From contig NZ_KI519553.1 of NCBI RefSeq assembly GCF_000483125.1, positions 717,124-781,123 of the forward strand: DNA of 64,000 nucleotides, read 5' to 3'. The translations under genes and the position numbers were made by a program. The first letter of the stretch is position 1; each line of letters starts with the position of its first letter. Positions 37,561 to 45,119 of the stretch are shown here, piece after piece. Under the pieces are notes generated by a model. That model was not told the DNA's origin, did no database searches, and saw only the letters and a program-made list of their open reading frames with translations. Source of the DNA: Atopobium fossor DSM 15642. Lineage in GTDB: Bacteria > Actinomycetota > Coriobacteriia > Coriobacteriales > Atopobiaceae.

Positions 37561-37589
37561 AAACGGATGAGAAAATCTCATCCGTTTTT
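37561..37589 (+). terminator. intrinsic terminator after trpS
   Basis: AAACGGATGAGA pairs with TCTCATCCGTTT around a three-base loop, followed by a T-run (37585-37589). It is 34 bases after the trpS stop. An A-run on the other side means it may also act on the opposite strand. Confidence 0.9.
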
Positions 37590-37628
37590 GTTTACTGTAT
37601 ATATTTGTCCGTGAACCCAAACATGCAT

Positions 37629-37661
37629 ATAAAAAGCCACCCCACTTACGCGAGGCGGCTT
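37629..37661 (-). terminator. intrinsic terminator after arcD
   Basis: On the minus strand AAGCCGCC pairs with GGTGGCTT (one G-U pair) around a 12-base loop and runs into TTTTTATA. It lies 24 bases beyond the arcD stop. Confidence 0.78.
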
Positions 37662-37684
37662 ATCACTCAGTGCTTAATAATGAC

Positions 37685-39259
37685 TTAGAGAGCCATCATT
37701 GCAATGGTAAGAATAACAATGGAAGCCAGAGCGATGGTTCCAACAACCTTGATAGCAAACTTAACCCAAGTTGCGTACTCAATACGAGACAGAGCCAAGC
37801 CACCCATGATTGCACCATTAGTAGGAGTAATCAGGTTTACAGCGCCGGAAGCTGCAGAGAAAATCATGATCATTACTGCAGGGTTGAAACCGAGTTCCTG
37901 AGCCAAAGGTCCCATAATAGGCATGGAAACGGTTGCCATACCAGAAGTTGAAGGGATGAGGAAGGACAGCAGGAAGTATAGCAGGTAGCTACCGATGGAG
38001 AATACAACACCGGAGGTACCAGCAAGAGCACCTGCAGCTGCATTGAGTACATAGGTAGAAAGACCAGTTGCACTCATAACTACAGATACGCCACGAGACA
38101 GAGCAATGATCATTACTACAGACATCATGTCGCCTGCACCAGCCATGAACTCGTTAACAATCTCGTGCTCAGAAAGACCACCAACAACACCAATAACAAT
38201 GGCAAGGAGCAAGAACCAAGTAGTGGCCTCTGCGAAGTACCACTGACCAAGAGGGGTACCGGTCAAGAAGGAAGACCAACCAGCATTGTCGGTAACGGAG
38301 GTAGTGAGCTTACCCTTTACGTCACCAGAAAGCTCAAGAGCACCAAGCTTAGCGTCATCATACGCGGTGACAATATCCTCAGAAGTTACATCGGTAACCT
38401 CTTCGTGGGAAGCAGCGTCAGAAACAAATACGTTGACCTTGAGATCCTCCCAAGGAACAAAAGAGATGATCATGATTACAAAAGCAGCTGCAAAGATACC
38501 AAGAACGGCCTTCTGCTTACCAGTAAGCTTAACGTCCTTACTAGCCTCCTCAGAAGCACCACCATAGGTAGCCTCTGCATTTGCAACCTCAGTAGCAGAA
38601 AGCAGAGTACGAGAAGGATCAGCCTTAACACGCTTTGCATACTGAATGGTAAAGAATACAGCAATGATATAGGAAACAACGGCAAGAACAGCACCAAGAC
38701 CTAAAACAATGGTCTGATTAACCTCAATATTTGCAGAGGTAAGAGCAGCAGCTGCTACGCCGGTTGCAAAAGGATTAACGGTAGAACCAAGGCAACCGAC
38801 ACCAGCACCAAGCAGTACCATCATGGCACCAGTCAAGGTATCAAAACCAGCAGCCATCATAGTTGCGGAAAGCAGCGCATAGAAGCCTACAGTCTCTTCG
38901 CACATACCGTAGGTAGAACCACCAATGGCAAACAGACCCATAAGAACGGGGATAAGCATAAGCTCATTGCCGCCCATCTTACGAACAAGTACTGCAATAC
39001 CGTCATTAAGAGCATTGGTCTTGTTTACAATTCCAAGGAATCCACCAAGAACCATTACAAACAAGCAAACGTCAATAGCGTCTGCAAAACCCTTAGCAGG
39101 AGCCATCATAAAGTCGCCGAGCGTAGCGCCGGTGACTTCTGTGGTGCCGCCTGCTGCCACTGCAATAGTAATAAGACATACTGCAGCAAGGATGATGAAG
39201 ATGATGGAGAAGGATGTAAGCATCTCCCTCTTCTTCTTAGGCTGTGCCTGGTCTGCCAT
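37685..39259 (-). CDS. arcD: YfcC-family transporter, probable arginine/ornithine antiporter
   Basis: This is a polytopic membrane carrier of 524 residues with about 12 hydrophobic helices. It belongs to the YfcC/ArcD group related to anaerobic C4-dicarboxylate carriers. Typical segments are GGFLGIVNKTNALNDGIAVLVRKMGG, GGSTYGMCEETVGFYALL, GVGCLGSTVNPFATGVA, and IPSTSGMATVSMPIMGPLAQELG with LITPTNGAIMGGLALSRI. The start is ATG 39259, 7 bases after AAAGGAG. Family alone does not fix the substrate; arcA and arcB upstream make arginine/ornithine exchange the best reading. It lies behind the terminator that follows arcB and has its own upstream region. Confidence 0.85.
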   Translation of the reverse strand: MADQAQPKKKREMLTSFSIIFIILAAVCLITIAVAAGGTTEVTGATLGDFMMAPAKGFADAIDVCLFVMVLGGFLGIVNKTNALNDGIAVLVRKMGGNELMLIPVLMGLFAIGGSTYGMCEETVGFYALLSATMMAAGFDTLTGAMMVLLGAGVGCLGSTVNPFATGVAAAALTSANIEVNQTIVLGLGAVLAVVSYIIAVFFTIQYAKRVKADPSRTLLSATEVANAEATYGGASEEASKDVKLTGKQKAVLGIFAAAFVIMIISFVPWEDLKVNVFVSDAASHEEVTDVTSEDIVTAYDDAKLGALELSGDVKGKLTTSVTDNAGWSSFLTGTPLGQWYFAEATTWFLLLAIVIGVVGGLSEHEIVNEFMAGAGDMMSVVMIIALSRGVSVVMSATGLSTYVLNAAAGALAGTSGVVFSIGSYLLYFLLSFLIPSTSGMATVSMPIMGPLAQELGFNPAVMIMIFSAASGAVNLITPTNGAIMGGLALSRIEYATWVKFAIKVVGTIALASIVILTIAMMAL

Positions 39260-39339
39260 GACCGTTCTCCTTTCGTGAGAAACATAAGCAACAACGAACA
39301 ATAGGGCAACTCAAACGGTGCCTATCACTGACATACTGA

Positions 39340-39362
39340 TTTTTGCAGATTCAGTGCAAAAA
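39340..39362. promoter_or_regulatory. perfect inverted repeat upstream of arcD
   Basis: TTTTTGCA and TGCAAAAA, separated by GATTCAG, form an 8-7-8 inverted repeat about 80 to 100 bases before the arcD start. The shape fits a dimeric repressor or activator operator. The regulator is not identified. Confidence 0.5.
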
Positions 39363-39380
39363 TGGACAAGATATATCTGA

Positions 39381-39393
39381 CCGTTATTCAATA
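39381..39393 (-). promoter_or_regulatory. arc-shared motif, arcD copy
   Basis: CCGTTATTCAATA lies 122 bases before the arcD start. The same 13-mer with one change lies 135 bases before arcA (42214-42226). Read on the minus strand it is TATTGAATAACGG. It is a candidate operator of a common arc regulator such as an ArgR-type protein. Confidence 0.5.
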
Positions 39394-39656
39394 GTCGGTG
39401 AACGTAGTTTTTGCGACAAGCTTGATTTTTTTAAAAAAATGTAGTTCAAAAATAAAAGCCATTTACTGGCGTATTGCCAGTACACTCCCCTTATTCCACA
39501 ACTACAGGTATTTTTTTAAAAATCACTGATAACATACCTAAAAAGATATTTGATGAATAAATTTGCTATTATTAACATATTTATTGCATAAACACGAAAA
39601 ACCACTAGTAGAAAACCGCTTGACATTACATAAAATAATGTATCTGGTTAAGGCCA

Positions 39657-39686
39657 GAAAAAACCTCCCCGAAAAATCGGGGAGGT
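39657..39686 (-). terminator. intrinsic terminator after arcB
   Basis: ACCTCCCCGA (39663-39672) pairs perfectly with TCGGGGAGGT (39677-39686). On the minus strand the stem runs into TTTTTTC. It is a strong terminator 23 bases beyond arcB that separates arcAB from arcD. Confidence 0.92.
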
Positions 39687-39709
39687 GTATGTGCTTTACC
39701 AACAATGCA

Positions 39710-40705
39710 CTACTTAAGGGTTGCGTACATTACAGCCTTAATGGTGTGCATGCGATTCTCTGCCTCAGCAAATACCTTAGATGCAGGAGATTCGAATACC
39801 TCGTCGGTAACCTCCATCTCGGTAATACCAAACTTCTCAGCAACAACAGCACCCTTCTTGGTGTTGGTGTCGTGGAAGGAAGGCAAGCAGTGCATGAAGA
39901 TGGCGTCATCGGCAGCCATAGCCATAACCTCAGAGGTTACACGATAAGGCTCCATCAGAGGAATGCGCTGCTTGTAAAGCTCGTCAGGCTCACCCATGGA
40001 TACCCAAATGTCAGTATAAATAACGTGAGCACCCTTTACGCCCTCAGCAACATCAGAAGTAAGCGTAATGGTAGAACCATTCTGAGCAGCAATCTCACGG
40101 CAGGTTGCTACAAGATCCTCTGTAGGCATGTTCTCCTGAGGACCACAAGCAACAAAGTTCATGCCAAGCTTAGCGCAAACAACCATCAAAGAGTTAGCAA
40201 CGTTGTTGCGAGCATCACCCATGAATACGAGGGTCTTACCCTTGATGTCATTGTTGAAGTTCTCTTTAACGGTAAGGATGTCAGCAAGCATCTGCGTTGG
40301 GTGGAAATCGTCAGTCAGACCGTTCCATACAGGCACACCAGCCTTGTCAGCCAGCTCCTGAACTACGTCCTGATCAAAACCACGGTACTCAATACCGTCA
40401 TACATACGGCCAAGTACACGAGCGGTATCCTCTACGGACTCCTTGTGGCCCATCTGAGAACCACTGGGCTCAAGATATGTTACGCCCATGCCAAGATCAT
40501 AAGCGCCAACCTCAAATGCGCAGCGAGTGCGGGTAGAGGTCTTCTCAAAAATAAGGGCAACATTCTTGCCCTCAAGATAACGGTGAGGAACACCAGCCAT
40601 CTTCATACGCTTGAACTCTGCAGAAAGGTCGAGCAAGTAGTTAATCTCCTCAGTGGAGAAGTCAAGCAGCTTAAGGAAGCTACGACCAGAAAGGCTTACA
40701 CCCAT
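39710..40705 (-). CDS. arcB: ornithine carbamoyltransferase (catabolic)
   Basis: In arginine fermentation this enzyme splits citrulline with phosphate into ornithine and carbamoyl phosphate. The carbamoyl-phosphate motif [41 protein letters not shown] and the ornithine motif HCLPSFHD are visible. At 331 residues it is the size of catabolic OTCs. The start [16 protein letters not shown] at ATG 40705 is preceded by GAAAGGA. Its neighbours arcA and arcD argue for the catabolic role. Confidence 0.94.
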   Translation of the reverse strand: MGVSLSGRSFLKLLDFSTEEINYLLDLSAEFKRMKMAGVPHRYLEGKNVALIFEKTSTRTRCAFEVGAYDLGMGVTYLEPSGSQMGHKESVEDTARVLGRMYDGIEYRGFDQDVVQELADKAGVPVWNGLTDDFHPTQMLADILTVKENFNNDIKGKTLVFMGDARNNVANSLMVVCAKLGMNFVACGPQENMPTEDLVATCREIAAQNGSTITLTSDVAEGVKGAHVIYTDIWVSMGEPDELYKQRIPLMEPYRVTSEVMAMAADDAIFMHCLPSFHDTNTKKGAVVAEKFGITEMEVTDEVFESPASKVFAEAENRMHTIKAVMYATLK

Positions 40706-40773
40706 GGATACGATCCTTTCAAATAGAAAAACAGTAACCGGGCTTCCCCGGGTGGTGCCGATTTAGACAGTAC

Positions 40774-40808
40774 TAGTCCGGAGGTGAGCTTAACTCATCT
40801 CCGGACTA
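40774..40808 (-). other. 15-base stem-loop between arcA and arcB
   Basis: TAGTCCGGAGGTGAG (40774-40788) pairs with CTCATCTCCGGACTA (40794-40808) with a single mismatch. It lies 20 bases beyond the arcA stop. No T-run follows on the minus strand, so it is not a standard terminator. It may protect or cut the message and so set different levels of ArcA and ArcB. Confidence 0.6.
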
Positions 40809-40828
40809 AGCTTTAGAACTCTATAAAC

Positions 40829-42079
40829 TTAGAGATCCTCACGTACAAAAGGCATGCTCATGCAGCGTGGGCCACCACGACCGCGGGAAAGCTCTGCGGA
40901 AGGTACAACGAGAAGGTCAAGGCCCTCTTTGTACAGTACGTCGTTAGTAACGGAGTTGCGCTGATATACGCAAATCTTACCAGGAGCAACGCAAAGGGTG
41001 TTGGAGCCGTCGTTCCACTGCTCACGAGCAGCTGCAACAGGGTCGCCACCACCACAAGGAATGAGCTTAACAGCGTCAAGACCCATAGCCATTGCAAGGA
41101 TGTGCTCGAGGGTATCGTTCATCTCTTCAATCTTGACTTCGCCCTGGGTAGCACCCTTGGTAAGCTTGAATACACGCAAGGTACCCATGATTGCAGGGTG
41201 AATGGTGAACTTGTCAACATCGATCTGAGTGAATACGGTATCGAGGTGCATGAATGCACGAGTTGCAGGAATGTCGAATGCATAGATGGTGTCAATCTCG
41301 CACTCGTCACCCTTCTCCCAGAACATGTTCTGAGCCATGATGTCGATAGCAGCAGCTTGGGTGCGCTGAGAAATACCAACAGCCAAGGTATGAGCGTTGA
41401 TGTTAAGAACGTCGCCGCCCTCAGTGTGAGCTGCAGAGTCACGACGGAACCACAAAGGAGCATCGTTGTACTCAGGGTGATCACGGAAGATGTACTTACC
41501 AAAAAGGGTCTCGCGGTTACGAGTTACGGAGTACATACGGTTGAGGTTAACACCCTTACCTACAATTGCGAAAGGATCGCGAGTGAAGTAGGTGTTAGGC
41601 ATTGGGTCAATAAGAAGGTCAGACTCGCCATCAGCGTCGTGACCGATAATCTCATCAAGAAGAGCGGTGGAGTTAGCAGGAAGATCAATCTCGTTCTTAC
41701 GGATACCAGCAATGGTCTTCTCTACGAAGGTCTGGGTATCGGTAATAGAGTCCATGAACTCCTTAACAGCCTTGCGAGCAGTTGCGCCATGAAGACCAGA
41801 CTCGTCGAGCCACTGATTGGTGAACTCCTCACGGGAGCCAGCAGCATCAAGCGCCTCAGCAGTCAACTTCTCGAGGTATACAACCTCAGCACCTGCCTCC
41901 TGAAGAAGCTCAGCAAATTTATCATGCTCAGCCTGAGCTACCTCAAGGAAAGGTACATCGTCAAACAAAAGACGACCAAGCTCATCGGGGGGAAGATTGA
42001 GAAGCTCCTCGCCAGGGCGGTGAAGGCAAACCTTCTTCAGAGAGCCAATCTCGCTGTGGACGTAGAGTCCGTTAGCCAT
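40829..42079 (-). CDS. arcA: arginine deiminase
   Basis: ArcA hydrolyses arginine to citrulline and ammonia, the first step of the ADI pathway. The protein shows the start GLYVHSEIGSLKKVCLHRPGEEL, FTRDPFA, RDSAAHTEGGDVL, FMHLDTVFTQID and the C-terminal RGRGGPRCMSMPF loop with the catalytic Cys. I start at ATG 42079, right after GGAGGAGGGACA, giving 416 residues. No carbamate kinase (arcC) follows in this window, so ATP formation from carbamoyl phosphate must use a gene elsewhere. Confidence 0.97.
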   Translation of the reverse strand: MANGLYVHSEIGSLKKVCLHRPGEELLNLPPDELGRLLFDDVPFLEVAQAEHDKFAELLQEAGAEVVYLEKLTAEALDAAGSREEFTNQWLDESGLHGATARKAVKEFMDSITDTQTFVEKTIAGIRKNEIDLPANSTALLDEIIGHDADGESDLLIDPMPNTYFTRDPFAIVGKGVNLNRMYSVTRNRETLFGKYIFRDHPEYNDAPLWFRRDSAAHTEGGDVLNINAHTLAVGISQRTQAAAIDIMAQNMFWEKGDECEIDTIYAFDIPATRAFMHLDTVFTQIDVDKFTIHPAIMGTLRVFKLTKGATQGEVKIEEMNDTLEHILAMAMGLDAVKLIPCGGGDPVAAAREQWNDGSNTLCVAPGKICVYQRNSVTNDVLYKEGLDLLVVPSAELSRGRGGPRCMSMPFVREDL

Positions 42080-42726
42080 TGTCCCTCCTCCTTTCATGTC
42101 GCATCCCTGCGACGTATCTGGACTTTGCATGCTTAATGCATGCACTACTACCAACACGGCATTGCGGCACACTTGTGCACCGCGCCCGTGGATTTACGGT
42201 TATCAATATACATCCGTTATCCAATAATGCAACGTAAAATTCTGAACGGTATATTTGTGACTGTTAACGGTCTTGAAATACTCAACTACTCATAAACTGA
42301 CCATATATCCATCATAAACTAGGTGATTAACTGGACTTTTATTATTTTTACAGAACTTTACTTTGTTCTATTTGTAAATTTTTTCTTGTAATTTTATTTT
42401 TCTTGCATTTTTTAAATATTTCATAATATGCAAGATGTTGGGTATTTTATGTAATAAATTCCACTTGTCGGATATTAATATTTTAAATTTTTGACTCACC
42501 TATAACAATTTGCGCTCTAACGTGCGGAAGTACCAGCTTATAAAGCTAGGCTAGTACTCATTTGTCATGTGTCAGAATATACTTTTATATTTGCGTATTA
42601 GAATAATTTGTACACGAATTATTTATTTGTTGTATAACCAAACTGCAATTTTAAATTGATGAATTTGCAATAAAATAATTTTGAAAAACATAATTTTTAT
42701 TGAACATTCAAACAGATTGATTTGTT
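42080..42726. other. AT-rich gene-free region between arcA and an RNA methyltransferase gene
   Basis: I find no credible gene in these 647 bases. The stretch from 42230 to 42726 is much richer in A and T than the genes around it. It holds the arcA-side motif pair, long-range arms CTTGCAT (42402-42408) and ATGCAAG (42428-42434), and a 7-8-7 inverted repeat AATAATT-TGTACACG-AATTATT (42602-42623). It probably carries the arcA control region and a promoter for the plus-strand gene. An old insertion scar is another possibility. Confidence 0.6.
42196..42226 (-). promoter_or_regulatory. arc-shared motif, two copies upstream of arcA
   Basis: CCGTTATCCAATA (42214-42226) matches the arcD copy in 12 of 13 bases and sits at a like distance from its gene. 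A shortened relative, CGGTTATCAATA (42197-42208), precedes it by about 17 bases in the same orientation. The pair may be a tandem operator. Confidence 0.5.
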
Positions 42727-44064
42727 ATGGCAGAAAATCTCACACTCAAAATTGAGCGTATGACATATGGCACAGATGCGATTGCGCATGATACCAACGG
42801 TAAAACTATCTTCGTAAGTGGTGCGGTTGTTGGGGATACAGTCGAAGCGCGCATAACTGCCAGCAATAAAACCTTTAGTAAAGCGCAGGCTACAAAGATT
42901 CTAAAAACTGGCCCCTATCATCGCGATGCTGCTTGCTCTACTACTGAGCTTGCAAGTGGATGTCCGTGGGCTCAAATATCATATGAGCAGCAACTCATAG
43001 CCAAACGTACCAACGTTGTAGATTCGCTCGTTCGCATTGGTCATTTTGACCCTTTTTATGTAGAGGACCTTGTAGATGTATGCAACTCCCCTTCTTATGA
43101 ATGGGAATATCGCAACAAACTAGAACTCGGTTTTGAACGCACAGCTGGCCGCGCGCGTCTTGGCGTGCGCGCTTTTAATACCAATGAACTTATAAAACTC
43201 GAGCAAACTATGTTATTACCAAAGCCATTATCCAAACTTCCTAAATCAATTTCTGGTGCTCTCTCGTATTTATCCAACTCCCATAACTTGTCTTTTATGC
43301 GCATAGGTATTCGCGCCTCCAAACGTACCAAGGATGTAGAAGTCGCTCTTTGGACTGAACCAGGACCATTCCCCCGTGCTCAAGCTGCTCGTGTCCTTAA
43401 CGATGCAGCCAAACTTACGAGCGTGGTTCGGGTAATGAGTAAAGGACCCACAAAAGCTCGTAAGATTGCTGGAGTAGAACGTTTGAGCGGCAAAGGTTAT
43501 TGGACCGAGAAAATCGGTAATGAAACTATGTATATTTCGGCACCTTCTTTTTTTCAAGTAAACACTAAAGGCGCTGAACGTTTAGTTGAACTAGTGCTTG
43601 AGGGACTTAAGCCACAAGCTCATGACGTTGCTATGGACTTATATAGCGGTGCAGGAACATTTACGCTGCCTCTAGCTCGTGTGTGTTCTTTTGTGTATGC
43701 AGTAGAAAGCTATGGACCTGCTGTTAAAGATTTACATCGCAATATAGAGAAAGCCAAGCTGGACAACATTGATGCTGCTGGCGGTGATGCCGCACGTAAA
43801 TTTCCAGAAGATGAGGCGGATATTATCGTAGTAGATCCACCCCGTGCGGGATTAGCTCCAGAGGTTGTAGATCTTCTCGGTAAACAACCTGCTCGTGCTA
43901 TTGCATATGTCTCATGCGATCCAGCAACCTTAGCACGTGATTTAGCTCGATTTGCTGCAGACGGCAATTTTAAACCAGTGCGAATTACTCCTGTTGATTT
44001 ATTCCCTCAAACCTTCCATGTAGAAACCGTCACTATATTGTCGAGGGTGAAAAATAAAGCTTAA
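42727..44064 (+). CDS. 23S rRNA (uracil-5-)-methyltransferase, RlmCD/TrmA family
   Basis: This SAM-dependent enzyme makes 5-methyluridine in rRNA or tRNA. A TRAM domain covers residues about 1-58 (LTLKIERMTYGTDAIA with FVSGAVVGDTVEARI). The methyltransferase domain has MDLYSGAGTFTLPLARV, VDPPRAGL and the catalytic Cys in YVSCDPATLARDL. The iron-sulfur motif before the catalytic part is altered: CSTTELASGCPWAQISYEQQL replaces the usual CxxxxxCGGC pattern. No Shine-Dalgarno sequence precedes the ATG, and the region upstream is AT-rich. The exact target base cannot be given. Confidence 0.88.
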   Translation: MAENLTLKIERMTYGTDAIAHDTNGKTIFVSGAVVGDTVEARITASNKTFSKAQATKILKTGPYHRDAACSTTELASGCPWAQISYEQQLIAKRTNVVDSLVRIGHFDPFYVEDLVDVCNSPSYEWEYRNKLELGFERTAGRARLGVRAFNTNELIKLEQTMLLPKPLSKLPKSISGALSYLSNSHNLSFMRIGIRASKRTKDVEVALWTEPGPFPRAQAARVLNDAAKLTSVVRVMSKGPTKARKIAGVERLSGKGYWTEKIGNETMYISAPSFFQVNTKGAERLVELVLEGLKPQAHDVAMDLYSGAGTFTLPLARVCSFVYAVESYGPAVKDLHRNIEKAKLDNIDAAGGDAARKFPEDEADIIVVDPPRAGLAPEVVDLLGKQPARAIAYVSCDPATLARDLARFAADGNFKPVRITPVDLFPQTFHVETVTILSRVKNKA

Positions 44065-44183
44065 CGCTATGAATGAGCTTAAAGAAAATGCATAATAAAG
44101 ATTTTCTACTCGATTAAAGTTACCTAAGAGTTAGATAAGAGATATAGATGGTATAGGAAAACATTTAGGTAAGGTTAAAGTTC

Positions 44184-44834
44184 ATGCTTAACGTTGTGCT
44201 TGTAGAACCCGAAATTCCTGCAAATACTGGCAACATTGGTCGAACGTGCGTAGTAACAGGAACACGTCTACACCTTATTAAGCCACTAGGATTCTCGTTA
44301 GATGATAAAAGTCTCAAGCGTGCTGGCATGGCATATTGGCAAAGTCTTGATGTGCGAGTTTATGATAATTGGGATGAATTTATAACCCAAAATATTCCCT
44401 CCTCAGACACTGAAGTTGACTGTATGCGCAATAATGCAAATGTCACCGTACCGCAACTGCACTTCTTAACTAAAAAAGCTCGTAAAACTTACGTTGAAGG
44501 TTCGTATTGTGACGGAGATTTTATTATCTTTGGCAAAGAAAGCTCTGGACTACCTGAGCATTTGCTCGCTCAACATGCTTTGGAGTGTGAGCGTATTCCC
44601 ATGCTTACCGATGATGAAGCTTTGGTAAATGGTGCTGATTGGAGCGATAAAAATACAGCTCTGACTTGGGAAGGAACGCCGCGCACACATGAAGCACTTC
44701 TTGCTCAAGATATCTGCGGTAACTTTATTAATCCCGAAGAGTATCACGTCAGTGCACTTAATCTATCTAACGCAGCAGCGATAGTTCTTTACGAGGCGTT
44801 ACGACAAATTAATTTTGTTACTATACAAAATTAA
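44184..44834 (+). CDS. trmL: tRNA (cytidine(34)-2'-O)-methyltransferase-like SPOUT enzyme
   Basis: TrmL methylates the wobble ribose of tRNA-Leu. The N-terminus LNVVLVEPEIPANTGNIGRTC, FIIFGKESSGLPEHLL and the C-terminal knot LNLSNAAAIVLYEALRQ are diagnostic. The protein is 216 residues, about 55 longer than the usual 155 to 160. The extra length includes an insert before the ALNLSNA knot (about residues 140-190, with GADWSDKNTALTWEGTPRTHEALLAQ) and one near residues 68-85. Function of the inserts is unknown. AAGGT precedes the ATG. Confidence 0.88.
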   Translation: MLNVVLVEPEIPANTGNIGRTCVVTGTRLHLIKPLGFSLDDKSLKRAGMAYWQSLDVRVYDNWDEFITQNIPSSDTEVDCMRNNANVTVPQLHFLTKKARKTYVEGSYCDGDFIIFGKESSGLPEHLLAQHALECERIPMLTDDEALVNGADWSDKNTALTWEGTPRTHEALLAQDICGNFINPEEYHVSALNLSNAAAIVLYEALRQINFVTIQN

Positions 44835-44837
44835 AGC

Positions 44838-44866
44838 TTGCATAACTGCAATAGGACGCGTACAGT
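44838..44866 (+). promoter_or_regulatory. candidate promoter of the Trp leader and ECF transporter
   Basis: TTGCAT (44838-44843) and TACAGT (44861-44866) are separated by exactly 17 bases. Transcription would begin about 40 bases before the leader-peptide ATG. The -35 match is modest. It overlaps the end of the trmL region only by a few bases. Confidence 0.45.
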
Positions 44867-44912
44867 TCTTAGCAATTAAAACATTTTTTGAGAAAATCAA
44901 AGGAGGCGCACG

Positions 44913-44987
44913 ATGACCTGCTCCGCAGTACAGTTTGTTTCCAACAACTGGTGGTGGTACATGCTTATAGCGAATGGTCGATCGTGA
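44913..44987 (+). CDS. tryptophan-sensing leader peptide
   Basis: A 24-codon reading frame starts at ATG 44913, six bases after a strong AAAGGAGG site (44899-44906), and stops at TGA 44985-44987. The peptide contains three consecutive Trp codons (44949-44957) within NNWWWYM. Trp is the rarest amino acid, so a WWW run in a short, well-initiated frame directly ahead of a terminator is the mark of a classic attenuation leader. Ribosomes short of Trp-tRNA would stall at codons 13 to 15. The genes controlled are an ECF transporter with a TrpP-like subunit. It is too short for ordinary gene calling. Confidence 0.9.
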   Translation: MTCSAVQFVSNNWWWYMLIANGRS

Positions 44988-45046
44988 GTCTTCTGCATGC
45001 ACTATACGTAGCATTTGAGAAACTCCCGGGAGACCGGGAGTTTTTT
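44986..45046 (+). promoter_or_regulatory. transcription attenuator with mutually exclusive hairpins
   Basis: The terminator hairpin AACTCCCGG (45021-45029) / CCGGGAGTT (45034-45042) with a GAGA loop is followed by six T (45041-45046). A competing stem pairs GAGT-c-TTCT (44986-44994) with AGAAACTC (45018-45025), eight pairs with one bulged base, helped by ATGC (44997-45000) / GCAT (45011-45014). It covers the first half of the terminator arm. A ribosome that finishes at the stop codon (44985-44987) would cover the 5' arm of this antiterminator and let the terminator form. A ribosome stalled on the Trp codons would leave it free. Confidence 0.85.
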
Positions 45047-45119
45047 ATTAACTCGAGGTGAACCAAGCAGAACATTAGTATCCAACAAGCATCCAGCGCA
45101 GTTAGAAAGAAGAACGCAT

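Larger units (their letters stand above)
39260..39709. other. regulatory region between arcB and arcD
   Basis: No gene is supported in these 450 AT-rich bases. They hold the arcB terminator (39657-39686), a hairpin TACTGGC-GTATT-GCCAGTA (39464-39482), the shared motif (39381-39393) and the 8-7-8 inverted repeat (39340-39362). arcD is therefore probably transcribed from its own promoter here. Confidence 0.6.

Noticed and set aside
39563-40726. Open frame of 387 codons on the plus strand opposite arcB
   Set aside because: It mirrors the arcB gene, runs through the arcB terminator, has no ribosome site and no recognisable domain. It is a by-product of arcB codon use.
41102-42136. Open frame of 344 codons on the plus strand opposite arcA
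   Set aside because: It lies wholly inside the secure arcA gene in the antisense direction and shows no protein-like motifs or start signal.
45015-45119. Upstream extension of the ECF S-subunit frame
   Set aside because: The added part runs through the attenuator terminator hairpin and begins at TTG without a ribosome site. The ATG at 45120 is used instead.
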